Shown one piece after another: positions 13,031-20,202 of a stretch of DNA of 24,693 nt. Made by a program: the position numbers and the translations under genes. Position 1 is the first letter of the stretch. Each line of letters begins with the position of its first letter. Source of the stretch: a virus; the IMG/VR virus record IMGVR_UViG_3300046808_000374, positions 1 to 24,693 of that record. One strand, 5' to 3'. The notes beneath the pieces were generated by a model, which searched no databases, had not been told where the DNA came from, and saw nothing but the letters and a program-made list of their open reading frames with translations.

Positions 13031-14047
13031 ATGAAACTTAAAGGTTTTATTTTGACGCTGGCTTTGACTGCCAGCCTTTTTTATTTACCATCAGCAAATG
13101 CTGAAACCGAATTAAAATCAGGAGGATCTACATTCTCTGCTAACTATATAGATAGATGTAGGGTAATGTATGCTCAGCAAGGTGGCAGTACCTTAAACTA
13201 TACCGCTAACGGTTCTGGATCAGGAAGAAACTTTTTTAATAATAAATTGATAGACTTTGCAGTAACAGATACTCCATATAGTTCATCTGACGCAAAGCCA
13301 AAGGAAGAGTATATGTACCTACCTTTACTGGCTGGGCCAGTGGCAATCGTATACAACCTTCCAGAATATAAGGTTAGACTAAAGCTATCTAAAGAAGTAC
13401 TTGCAAAAATATTTGCAGGACAAATTACAATGTGGAATGATCCTCAAATATCAAAACTAAATATAGGCAAGCTACCAAAGAAAAGAATTGTTGTTGTGTT
13501 TAGATCTGACGGATCTGGAACGTCAGAGGTATTTACTTCTTATCTAAATGCAGTGGCTCCAAAAATATGGACCAAACCAGGAAGCAAAACATTTACTTCC
13601 GCATTTCCAGGAGATATCAATAAATTTACTGGATATTTCCAATCATCTAATGGGGCAATGCAAGTAGCCATCACTGGAAAAATGATGCCAGGAACCATTA
13701 CATATAACGAAGTTTCCTATGTAGGAACTTTAAAGGCTGCGCTAATTGAAAATGAAGCTGGAAGATTTATTGCTCCCACAACATTAGCAGCATCTGCATT
13801 TTTATCAGGTTTAAAGTTTAATACAGATGGATCAGCAAGCTTGGACTATCTAAATAAGTCTAAAAGCTCATACAACATATCAACATTTGCTTACGCATTA
13901 GTTTACAAAAACAATGGAGAAAAGTCTGCTGATATAAAGAAGTTCTTAGAGTTTGCATTGACTAAATGTAATAAGATCCCAAATTATGCGCCAATTACTG
14001 GCAATGCTTTAAAGGTTGCAAAAGCTCAGCTAGCAAAACTTAATTAA
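13031..14047 (+). CDS. pstS: Phosphate-binding protein PstS (exported)
   Basis: 338 residues. The N-terminus is a Sec signal peptide with probable cleavage after SANA (residue 24); there is no lipobox Cys, unlike most actinobacterial PstS lipoproteins. Phosphate-binding loops are present: SGGSTFSAN (30-38), NGSGSGRNFF (60-69), DFAVTDTPY (75-83) and RSDGSGTSEVF (158-168). It would capture phosphate and deliver it to the host PstCAB importer. pstS is known as an auxiliary gene in cyanophages, where the host Pho system controls it; the PHO-like box here suggests the same logic. No PstC/A/B lies in the window. Confidence 0.92.
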   Translation: MKLKGFILTLALTASLFYLPSANAETELKSGGSTFSANYIDRCRVMYAQQGGSTLNYTANGSGSGRNFFNNKLIDFAVTDTPYSSSDAKPKEEYMYLPLLAGPVAIVYNLPEYKVRLKLSKEVLAKIFAGQITMWNDPQISKLNIGKLPKKRIVVVFRSDGSGTSEVFTSYLNAVAPKIWTKPGSKTFTSAFPGDINKFTGYFQSSNGAMQVAITGKMMPGTITYNEVSYVGTLKAALIENEAGRFIAPTTLAASAFLSGLKFNTDGSASLDYLNKSKSSYNISTFAYALVYKNNGEKSADIKKFLEFALTKCNKIPNYAPITGNALKVAKAQLAKLN

Positions 14048-14058
14048 CATTTTTTCAA

Positions 14059-14093
14059 TGATATAATTAACTTGTTATAAAAGTTATAACAAG
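14059..14093 (+). promoter_or_regulatory. Promoter plus 5'-terminal hairpin of the PA14 protein gene
   Basis: TGA-TATAAT (14059-14067). The predicted start (about 14074) lies within a perfect hairpin CTTGTTATAA (14071-14080), loop AAG, TTATAACAAG (14084-14093) whose last bases are part of the AAGGAG ribosome site (14091-14096). Confidence 0.55.
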
Positions 14094-14103
14094 GAGTTAT
14101 TAG

Positions 14104-16155
14104 TTGACTAGGACTAAAGCATGGAGATTATCATTAGCAGCCATTTTAGGGTTTGGTTGGCTATTCCTTACACCCGCTTATAGTGATGATCCATTAAGCT
14201 TAGCCGCTCAAGAAATACAAAAACTAAATCAAAGCGTCTCCAGTCTAGGTTATAAAGATGAGTTTATTTCATTAATAAATGTAGCAGAAGAAAAATATGA
14301 TGATGCGGTATCTGCAAAAACTGCGATGGAAAGCTCTACTGCAGCATATGATTCAGCGGTAGAAGCAGAATCAACAGCATTATCAGAAAAGAATTCAGCT
14401 CAACTAGCAGTAGACAATCAAACTTCTGTAGTAGCAACAGCATTGCAAGATAAGAATGATGCTCAAGATGCTTTAGATATAGCTAATTTAAATGTTCAAA
14501 CAACACAGACTGCCGTTCAAAATGCAGGTAATTCTGGATTACAATATACAGTATATTATCTTACAAGAGGATTTAATGGAGTAGCAATACCAGACGGAGT
14601 TATATGTACTGGGGTATGGAATTCAAATTCTATGCAGCCACCAGTCTGTGGCAGATACGAAGACTTTATAGTTAAGTTTACTGGAACCATTACTGTTCCG
14701 TCCCATTGGACATCAACGTATTTTGCGGGATATACAGATGATGGATTTAGAATGTATGTTGACGGACAACTCGCTATTAACAACTGGCAGGAACAAGGAT
14801 CTACTTGGAGCCCATATTCCCCAGTTTATGATGTAAGCGAAGACAAAACTTTAGATATAGAGATATGGTGGTATAACGGAGGAGGCCCAGGATACTATCA
14901 TCTTGGATGGGCAATTCCAGGAGGATGGACTGGAGCAGGGTGTGATTATACTGGAGGCTGGGGAGTTGGATTTAGTTGCAATCTTAATACATTTTCATAT
15001 GGATCTGGTGCAACACAAGCGCAAATAGATGCATATAATGAAGCGGTGGCAGCACAGCAAACAGCACAAGAAATTTATAATAATAAAGTTTCTTACTATA
15101 ATGCTGAAAATCAAAACCTAACAACATATAATTCAAACCTAACAACTGCTACACAAAACCTAACAACAGCACAAGAAAACCTAACAAATGCTTTGTCTTC
15201 AAAAACAAACTCTATTGCTGCTTATGATCAATCTATTATTGATTTAAATAATGCAATAGATAATGCATGGGAATATTATGAAGAGCAAAAGGCTAGAGAA
15301 ATTGCTAGTGCTTTGGCACAAGCTGCTGCAGCTGCTGCAGCAAATCAACCAACTCCAGAACCAGAACCTACTCCAGAGCCAAGTCCTGAGGTTGCCCCTT
15401 CTCCTGAGCCATCTCCTGAGCAAACTCAACCAGACGATTCCACTCCAACTCCAGAGCCTGAAACCACAGATGAGGCGACACCAGAACAAAGCCCTGAGCC
15501 TGAGCAAACTCCAGAGCCTTCACCAGAGCCTTCACCTCAGCCATCGGATACAGATCCAGAGCCAAGCCCTGAACCAGAGCAAACTCCTGACGCACCTGTT
15601 GAAGAATCACCAGAAGATAATATCATAATTGATGAAGAATTAAAAGAGCTAATTCCAGAAGCGGGAACAGGAACAGCAGAAGATCTTTCTGGAGTTATAG
15701 CTAATTTAACAAGCAAAGATAATAAACTAGTTACATTAAGTCCTGAGCAGGTTGCTGCAGTAAGCCAAACTCTTGTGGCATTAACCCAAGAAGCAAAACA
15801 GGAAGTGGCAAAAGATTTAGGAATTAAAGCAACTGAAGTTGCAGTAATTGCTGAGGCAATGAAAAGCAATACAGAATTAGCCACAGCTTTTGTAGAGTTT
15901 AAAGACAGAGCAGCATATGCAGGAGAAACAAGTATGCCTTATACTTTAGCTGACGCTACTACAGAAGTTCAAACAGAGGCATTCTTATCAGACCCTTTAG
16001 GGGCACTAACAAGTATTAATTTTGAAGAAATATTTAGCCCATCAGAATGGGGCAAAGATATGACAGATGATCAAAGAGAAAAAGCTCAGGAAGTAATCGT
16101 TCCTGTAGTTATTGCAGCAAATATTGTGGCAGCAGCCATGACTAGGAGGATATAG
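14104..16155 (+). CDS. Exported PA14-domain surface protein with coiled coils, Pro/Glu-rich spacer and C-terminal membrane anchor
   Basis: 683 residues from TTG 14104 with AAGGAG before it. A signal peptide (1-27) is followed by an Ala-rich coiled coil (about 35-140), a PA14-like beta domain (about 148-295, with TDDGFRMYVDG and WWYNGG), a second coiled coil (about 303-412) with NLTTA repeats, a Pro/Glu/Ser-rich spacer (about 416-503), a helical domain and a hydrophobic C-terminal helix (about 664-680) ending TRRI. PA14 domains often bind carbohydrates. The architecture suggests a protein displayed on the infected cell with a membrane anchor, rather than a tail part. It overlaps the holin-like gene by one base. 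It could be an adhesin, a superinfection barrier or a wall-associated lysis accessory. Confidence 0.8.
   Translation: MTRTKAWRLSLAAILGFGWLFLTPAYSDDPLSLAAQEIQKLNQSVSSLGYKDEFISLINVAEEKYDDAVSAKTAMESSTAAYDSAVEAESTALSEKNSAQLAVDNQTSVVATALQDKNDAQDALDIANLNVQTTQTAVQNAGNSGLQYTVYYLTRGFNGVAIPDGVICTGVWNSNSMQPPVCGRYEDFIVKFTGTITVPSHWTSTYFAGYTDDGFRMYVDGQLAINNWQEQGSTWSPYSPVYDVSEDKTLDIEIWWYNGGGPGYYHLGWAIPGGWTGAGCDYTGGWGVGFSCNLNTFSYGSGATQAQIDAYNEAVAAQQTAQEIYNNKVSYYNAENQNLTTYNSNLTTATQNLTTAQENLTNALSSKTNSIAAYDQSIIDLNNAIDNAWEYYEEQKAREIASALAQAAAAAAANQPTPEPEPTPEPSPEVAPSPEPSPEQTQPDDSTPTPEPETTDEATPEQSPEPEQTPEPSPEPSPQPSDTDPEPSPEPEQTPDAPVEESPEDNIIIDEELKELIPEAGTGTAEDLSGVIANLTSKDNKLVTLSPEQVAAVSQTLVALTQEAKQEVAKDLGIKATEVAVIAEAMKSNTELATAFVEFKDRAAYAGETSMPYTLADATTEVQTEAFLSDPLGALTSINFEEIFSPSEWGKDMTDDQREKAQEVIVPVVIAANIVAAAMTRRI
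15349..15610 (+). repeat. Low-complexity repeat coding for the Pro/Glu-rich spacer
   Basis: Imperfect tandem codon repeats built on CCA-GAG-CC and CCT-GAG units within the PA14 protein gene, coding for PEPSPEP/PEQTPEP-type repeats. Likely to vary in copy number and prone to assembly error. Confidence 0.75.
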
Positions 16156-16352
16156 TGAAAATAATTAAAGGTTTCTTTAATTGGATATGGGAGGCAATCA
16201 AGGAAAGCATAGCCCAGGTTTGGACCCTTCTAGGCTTTTTTATTGCTTGGCTTACCCTTACTGGCACAGCCCAAGACGTAGTTGGCCTTGCAACAGTAGC
16301 AGCTACCATTATTTGGCTGGTTACCATTCCGCTTCGAAAAGAAGACGAATAA
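16155..16352 (+). CDS. Small membrane protein, holin candidate
   Basis: 65 residues from GTG 16155, sharing its first base with the previous stop; AGGAGG (16144-16149) gives ideal spacing. Two hydrophobic helices (about 22-37 and 42-60) are separated by a short turn, with a charged C-terminus (RKEDE). Size, topology and location upstream of an endolysin fit a class II holin. It may instead be a partner of the PA14 protein. Confidence 0.65.
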   Translation: MKIIKGFFNWIWEAIKESIAQVWTLLGFFIAWLTLTGTAQDVVGLATVAATIIWLVTIPLRKEDE

Positions 16353-16353
16353 A

Positions 16354-16362
16354 TGATATAAT
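16354..16362 (+). promoter_or_regulatory. Leaderless promoter of the lipoprotein gene
   Basis: TGA-TATAAT (16354-16362), six bases, ATG 16369. Confidence 0.7.
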
Positions 16363-16368
16363 AGCCAT

Positions 16369-16578
16369 ATGAAAAGATTAATTAGTATTGCAACGGCAGG
16401 CGTAGTAATGCTATCATTGACTAGTTGCGGATATCAGGGGCACTATCGCTATCCCTGTCAAGATCCAGCAAATTGGGAATTAGCAGAATGCAATCCGCCA
16501 ATTTGTGAAGCATCTGGTACGTGCACTAAGGACATAGTGGGCGACATAACAACTGAAACGGATACAGCAAATGGCTAA
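16369..16578 (+). CDS. Small lipoprotein
   Basis: 69 residues: a basic start, a hydrophobic stretch and the lipobox LTSC (Cys20), so processing by signal peptidase II is expected. The mature part is about 50 residues with four further Cys (at about 30, 41, 46 and 52), likely two disulfides, and a Thr/Asp-rich end. In the lysis region it could act at the membrane surface, for example as an exclusion or lysis accessory factor. Function unknown. Confidence 0.7.
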   Translation: MKRLISIATAGVVMLSLTSCGYQGHYRYPCQDPANWELAECNPPICEASGTCTKDIVGDITTETDTANG

Positions 16579-17014
16579 AGAAAGATTGAGTCCAGCAGAT
16601 TTAGATGCTAGACTAAAGTTTATTCTAGGAATCACATTAGGTTCTATTTTATTTTTAACAGCAGTAGGTATTTTGTACGGTCTGCTGTTTGTAACACAAC
16701 CAGTCGGAGCACAGTCTGAAAATGATAAGATGTTCTTCAATGTATTGGGTTCTGTAGCAACATTTATTACAGGAACACTTGCTGGTTTATTGATTGGGCA
16801 GAGCGGTGCTAAAGATATTATGAAAGCACAGCTAGACAATAAAGAAATTGATGCAAAGAATACTCAGGCAGATAAGAAACTTGAATCTGAAATTAGGATG
16901 TCAGAAGATAAACTTGATGCTGAGCTTGATGAAGTAAGAGCACGTCTTGCAAAGAAACCAGACGGCGCAATGCCAGCAGAACAGCCAGTCGATACTGATT
17001 GGGATAAGGAGTAA
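16571..17014 (+). CDS. Membrane protein with two helices and a cytoplasmic coiled coil, holin candidate
   Basis: 147 residues; its ATG lies inside the lipoprotein gene (8-base overlap). Two membrane helices (about 17-42 and 57-76) are followed by a highly charged coiled coil (about 85-127) and a Pro-rich tail. It sits directly upstream of the endolysin gene (2-base gap), which makes it the best holin candidate by position; the long coiled coil is unusual for a holin. Confidence 0.65.
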   Translation: MAKERLSPADLDARLKFILGITLGSILFLTAVGILYGLLFVTQPVGAQSENDKMFFNVLGSVATFITGTLAGLLIGQSGAKDIMKAQLDNKEIDAKNTQADKKLESEIRMSEDKLDAELDEVRARLAKKPDGAMPAEQPVDTDWDKE

Positions 17015-17016
17015 AT

Positions 17017-17616
17017 ATGGCAATAGATGATTTTCCAGTACCAGCAGAGAGCCCTAAAGCTCCTAAAGGAAGTGCTGCTCGTCTTATCCAAGTTGCTAAG
17101 TCTCAGGTTGGATACATTGAGGGGCCAAAAGATAATGAGACAAAGTACGGTGCCTATACAAAAGCTAACTTTCAGCCGTGGTGCGGATCATTCGTTAATT
17201 GGTGTGCAAATGAGGCAGGAGTAAAAATTCCTAATACAGTATATACCCCAGGAGGAGCAGAAGCATTTAAAAAAGCTGGGGCATGGATTGATGGAGATAT
17301 TGCAGATCCAGAGCCAGGAGATATTGCTTATTTTGATTTCCCTTCAGATGGCGTCAATCGCATTAGCCACGTAGGTATTGTTATTGAAGATAACGAAGAC
17401 GGAACTGTTTGGTGCATTGAAGGAAATACTTCAGGAACTAAAAAGGGAAGCCAAAGAAATGGCGGAGAGGCATGCAAAAAACTCCGTGCATACAAAAAGA
17501 ACAAGGCTGGCGAAATGATTTCAATCGTAGGTTTTGGTCGTCCAAAGTTTAAAACTGGAGGCGCAACAAAGCCAGCAGCAACATCTTCTGGAGTTTGCCC
17601 TACTTGCGGTAAATAA
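17017..17616 (+). CDS. Endolysin with CHAP amidase/peptidase domain
   Basis: 199 residues. The CHAP domain spans about 20-175: catalytic Cys56 (PWCGSFVNW), His118 (SHVGIV) and Glu135/Asn137 (IEGNTS), with the GDIAYFD strand between. It cleaves peptide or amide bonds in peptidoglycan. It has no signal peptide, so export would need a holin. After a short flexible linker it ends in CPTCGK, a CxxC knuckle that may bind zinc or the wall. AAGGAG precedes the ATG. Confidence 0.9.
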   Translation: MAIDDFPVPAESPKAPKGSAARLIQVAKSQVGYIEGPKDNETKYGAYTKANFQPWCGSFVNWCANEAGVKIPNTVYTPGGAEAFKKAGAWIDGDIADPEPGDIAYFDFPSDGVNRISHVGIVIEDNEDGTVWCIEGNTSGTKKGSQRNGGEACKKLRAYKKNKAGEMISIVGFGRPKFKTGGATKPAATSSGVCPTCGK

Positions 17617-17759
17617 TGAATAAGTATCGTATTAAATTAGAGGTAGACGTTGAAGTCGAAGCATTTAATGCAGAAGATGCAGCAGACTATATTAATGATA
17701 TTTTTAACATAGACGATGAAATTAAAAAAGTAAATATTATTAAAATAACTCAAAAATAA
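17616..17759 (+). CDS. Small acidic protein, 47 aa
   Basis: ATG at 17616 overlaps the endolysin stop by one base (TAATG). The 47-residue product alternates hydrophobic and charged residues (YRIKLEVDVEVEAFNAEDA), reading as a beta strand followed by a helix and another strand, the beta-alpha-beta shape of small phage proteins with an 'xxAEDAxxYI' motif. Function unknown; translationally coupled to the lysis operon. Confidence 0.65.
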   Translation: MNKYRIKLEVDVEVEAFNAEDAADYINDIFNIDDEIKKVNIIKITQK

Positions 17760-17761
17760 TC

Positions 17762-17811
17762 TTGACACGCTCCGCCTGATTGGTGTATAATTATATTACT
17801 AATTAGGCGGA
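17762..17811 (+). promoter_or_regulatory. Promoter with overlapping operator-like inverted repeat
   Basis: TTGACA (17762-17767), 18-base spacer, TATAAT (17786-17791). Arms TCCGCCTGATT (17771-17781) and AATTAGGCGGA (17801-17811) form an 11-base inverted repeat with one mismatch, straddling the -10. Because the left arm lies upstream of the transcript, it is more likely a protein-binding operator than an RNA hairpin. It drives the operon containing the WhiB-like gene. Confidence 0.6.
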
Positions 17812-17829
17812 CTTATTAGACAGGGTAGT

Positions 17830-18060
17830 ATGCTTAATTTAACTATGCAAGGCGTTGAAGTCTTTATAAAAAGATTTCAAAATAAAAACCAAGAATCCTT
17901 TTGGGACAATTACGATCTAATTATATGGAAAAATAGCCCAAACGCATATACAGATAAAAATGGAATGTTTAGAAACTCGTGGGGCATATCTGAAAAAGTA
18001 ATTGTAAACGATCAAGGTGTCTGGGAGTTGCCTAAAAAATATGTCAAGTATTTTAAATGA
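17830..18060 (+). CDS. Hypothetical protein, 76 aa
   Basis: ATG 17830 with AGGG seven bases before. Rich in aromatic residues (FWDNYDLIIW, RNSWGISEK, WELPKKYVKYF); no catalytic or metal motif. It is the first gene after the strong promoter at 17762 and overlaps the WhiB-like gene by 20 bases. The sequence has the look of a small phage beta protein. Not recognised. Confidence 0.65.
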   Translation: MLNLTMQGVEVFIKRFQNKNQESFWDNYDLIIWKNSPNAYTDKNGMFRNSWGISEKVIVNDQGVWELPKKYVKYFK

Positions 18061-18358
18061 TTTAGGCATACATGAAGATGAGGCAAGATGGTATGACTTT
18101 GCCTTATGCAGAGGAATGGATACAAATTTATTTTTTGATAAGTATGAGTCGGATATAAATATAGCAAAAAGTATTGACAATGCCTGCTTGTCTTGTCCAG
18201 TAATAGACATGTGCTACGAATCTGGTGTTTCAGATAACAGCTATGGGGTATGGGGCGGAGTTTATCTAAGCTCTGGTTCAAATGACAGGGTTAGGAACGC
18301 ACACAAAACCAAAGCGGTATGGAAAGAATTAAAGGTAAAACATGGCAGATCACTTTAA
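18041..18358 (+). CDS. WhiB-like Fe-S transcription regulator
   Basis: Start placed at ATG 18041 (a further in-frame ATG at 18017 would add 8 residues and increase overlap). About 105 residues. Four Cys, in the pattern C-x25-C-x2-C-x5-C (FALC, then ACLSCPVIDMC), would hold a [4Fe-4S] cluster, followed by the family's GVWGG turn and a basic C-terminus (NAHKTKAVWKELKVKHGR). WhiB proteins are confined to actinobacteria and their phages, so this is the best single host indicator. They bind the primary sigma factor and sense O2, NO or redox state, which fits the oxidative-stress genes here; it may also act on the operator upstream. Confidence 0.88.
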   Translation: MSSILNDLGIHEDEARWYDFALCRGMDTNLFFDKYESDINIAKSIDNACLSCPVIDMCYESGVSDNSYGVWGGVYLSSGSNDRVRNAHKTKAVWKELKVKHGRSL

Positions 18359-18650
18359 ACATGGCATTAATCAATGGACGGGTGAGCCAAACAAGCCAGT
18401 ATTTTATACAAAAGAGATGGCAAAAAAAATAAGAGAGCTAAATAAGCCAGCAGGTAACTTAAAAATGGACATAGTTAAGTATCCAGAGTTTCTTGCAATA
18501 AGACTGTATGAGGATAACTTTATACAGTACGATGGTTCTTTAAAAATTAGGATCATAGAGTATATAGAAATGGTAAAAAACATATTGGAATCGTATGGAG
18601 TCAGAGTGGAACTTGAAGGAGTTCCAGCCACAACTGGGAGAAATAAATAA
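18342..18650 (+). CDS. Hypothetical protein, 102 aa
   Basis: Overlaps the WhiB-like gene by 17 bases and the next gene by one (TAATG). Mixed alpha/beta: a KEMAKKIRELNK helix, an FLAIRLYEDNFIQ strand pair, and a long helix EYIEMVKNILESYGVRVELEGV at the end. No motif recognised. Confidence 0.65.
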   Translation: MADHFKHGINQWTGEPNKPVFYTKEMAKKIRELNKPAGNLKMDIVKYPEFLAIRLYEDNFIQYDGSLKIRIIEYIEMVKNILESYGVRVELEGVPATTGRNK

Positions 18651-18886
18651 TGGAAAAAGTTCTTTGTTATTCTTGTAATAAAAGTAAAAATCAGCTATCT
18701 GTAAGGAAGTCACAGCTTCTTCCAATTAATTTATTAGTGTGTGAAACATGTCATTCTGCTAAACTAGAACCACGATGGGTAGTGATTCTGGCTGGAAGAC
18801 AAAATGGATCTGATTCCGTAAAAGAGTTTGTGATGAAAAAGAAGTACCATGGAGATGAAATAACTGCTTCTGAATTATTAGTTTAA
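18650..18886 (+). CDS. Small zinc-ribbon protein, 78 aa
   Basis: Two CxxC knuckles, CYSC (residues 6-9) and CETC (about 31-34), spaced as in a treble-clef or zinc ribbon, followed by a basic, HNH-like-looking stretch without the catalytic His residues. Last gene of the WhiB operon. Possibly a nucleic-acid-binding adaptor; function unknown. Confidence 0.65.
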   Translation: MEKVLCYSCNKSKNQLSVRKSQLLPINLLVCETCHSAKLEPRWVVILAGRQNGSDSVKEFVMKKKYHGDEITASELLV

Positions 18887-18900
18887 TAATGATTTTGAGG

Positions 18901-18906
18901 TATAAT
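18901..18906 (+). promoter_or_regulatory. -10 element before the 18916 gene
   Basis: TATAAT with nine bases to ATG 18916: near-leaderless, slightly longer than the six-base series. Confidence 0.45.
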
Positions 18907-18915
18907 TAATGTACA

Positions 18916-19225
18916 ATGAACATAAGCCTTACCCAAATACTATTAACTATATTTGCTTCTTTGATGAGCGGATTAGTTACTGCCTTTTACAATCAGAAAA
19001 AAACTAAAAAGTTAGAAATTAAGAGGGCAGAAGAAAAAGCCCAAGATGCTTTAAAAATAGAGTTAAAAGATCTTCAAATCATACAAATTAGAAAAAGATT
19101 TGGATGAATGGAAAGACAAATATTATGAGGCATTGCAGGAATTAATTTCTGTAAGGGCTGAGCTTGAAGACACCTTAATTAAGCTTACTCATGTTCAAAT
19201 TCACGCTCAAAATATAGACGAGTAG
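18916..19225 (+). pseudogene. Membrane-anchored coiled-coil protein interrupted by a frameshift
   Basis: Frame 1 (ATG 18916 to TGA 19107) gives an N-terminal membrane helix (about residues 5-24) and a charged coiled coil ending in RKRFG. The +1 frame then continues the coiled coil for 46 residues (KLEKDLDEWKDKYYEALQEL at 19085-19144, onward to TAG 19223-19225) with no good start codon. Dropping one base around 19079-19081 would join them into a continuous protein of about 103 residues. This is a real lesion, a +1 programmed shift or a sequence error. The intact form would resemble spanin-like or holin-partner proteins. Confidence 0.55.
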
Positions 19226-19245
19226 CGCTTTAATTTTTTATTTAG

Positions 19246-19251
19246 TATACT
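19246..19251 (+). promoter_or_regulatory. Leaderless promoter of the proteasome-like gene
   Basis: TATACT (19246-19251), six bases, ATG 19258; no TGn extension and no Shine-Dalgarno. Confidence 0.6.
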
Positions 19252-19257
19252 GTATTT

Positions 19258-19815
19258 ATGACCTGTATAGTAGCTATTGCCCAAGGTGGAACCGTTTACA
19301 TGGGTTCTGACCACGCCGCATCCGATGATAAGTCTGGATGGATTATTTCACGCAAAGAGCCCAAATGCTTTAAAGTTGGACAATACGGTATCGCTTTTAC
19401 AGATTCATTCCGCATGGGTCAGATACTTCAATACAACTGGACCCCACCAAAATATACTCCAACAAAAACTAACTCTGGTCTAGATAAGTTCATGAGAACA
19501 AAGTTTATTGATTCGGTTAAAGATGTTTTTAAAGAACACGGATACGGAAACTTTGGTCCAAGCGAGGACGGGGACACAGGTGGAATTTTTATTGTGGGTG
19601 TATGCGGAAGAATTTTTACAGTAGATGAAGACTTCCATGTTGGAGAAAACGTATACAACTTTATGGCAGAAGGAAGCGGTGGTCAGATCGCTCTGGGCGC
19701 TTTATGGGCAACAAAAAATCAAAAGAACCCAAAGATGCGTATGAAGGCTGCTTTAGAAGCAGCTGCACAGTTCAACATGGCTGTTGCCCCACCATTTACA
19801 TACATTCAAGTATAA
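19258..19815 (+). CDS. Proteasome/HslV-like Ntn hydrolase
   Basis: 185 residues starting Met-Thr, so removal of Met exposes an N-terminal Thr as required for Ntn peptidases. Thr-CIVAIAQGGTVYMGSDHAAS parallels the first strands of HslV and proteasome beta subunits, with Asp at mature position 17, a Lys near 32-35 (SRKEPK) where Lys33 is expected, and an AEGSGGQIALGALWA loop-helix typical of the fold. It would form a ring peptidase, perhaps fed by a host unfoldase, or work as a self-compartmentalised enzyme like Anbu. Actinobacteria carry true proteasomes, so mimicry or competition is possible. Leaderless start. Confidence 0.72.
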   Translation: MTCIVAIAQGGTVYMGSDHAASDDKSGWIISRKEPKCFKVGQYGIAFTDSFRMGQILQYNWTPPKYTPTKTNSGLDKFMRTKFIDSVKDVFKEHGYGNFGPSEDGDTGGIFIVGVCGRIFTVDEDFHVGENVYNFMAEGSGGQIALGALWATKNQKNPKMRMKAALEAAAQFNMAVAPPFTYIQV

Positions 19816-19824
19816 TGGTATAAT
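19816..19824 (+). promoter_or_regulatory. Leaderless promoter of the 19831 gene
   Basis: TGG-TATAAT (19816-19824) directly after the previous stop, six bases, ATG 19831. Confidence 0.7.
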
Positions 19825-19830
19825 AGTTTT

Positions 19831-20202
19831 ATGAAGAAGTTTCTTAGGTGGATGCTTGTTGGAATCTTCTTTGCTCCAATATTTGCTATTTATAAAGATT
19901 TTAAAAAGCGTTACGATTTCGGATTGTATTATATAAACTTAGAAGAAGAAGCAAATCAAGAACGTAAGTTTGAAGAGGCGGAATCGCAGGCAAGAAAGTT
20001 ATTTTTTAGACCAGAAAACTACAGCAATGCGATGGACTTAAGAGGGACTCCAACACATGTCTGTGCATGTGGATGCGATATATGGAATTTAAAGGTTTGT
20101 TTTGATGACTATCAGATCGCAAACTACTTTTTAGATATGGAATGTGCTAATTGCGGAAGCATAGCAACAGCCCCAACACCAATAGATAAGGAAGCAAATT
20201 GA
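19831..20202 (+). CDS. Membrane-anchored Cys-rich protein, 123 aa
   Basis: One N-terminal membrane helix (about 4-21), a charged helix (about 36-58) and a C-terminal Cys-rich part: HVCACGCDIW, a lone Cys, and ECANCGS, enough for one or two zinc sites. Basic residues before and after the helix do not fix the topology. It overlaps the next small gene. Unknown function. Confidence 0.7.
   Translation: MKKFLRWMLVGIFFAPIFAIYKDFKKRYDFGLYYINLEEEANQERKFEEAESQARKLFFRPENYSNAMDLRGTPTHVCACGCDIWNLKVCFDDYQIANYFLDMECANCGSIATAPTPIDKEAN

Noticed and set aside
15244-15628. Several overlapping ORFs on both strands in the Pro/Glu-rich repeat region
   Set aside because: Low-complexity repeats keep all frames open; products are Leu/Arg/Gln-rich shadows of the PA14 protein.
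18909-19007. Alternative short ORF from ATG 18909, three bases after a TATAAT
   Set aside because: The product has no recognisable pattern, while ATG 18916 gives a membrane helix and coiled coil.
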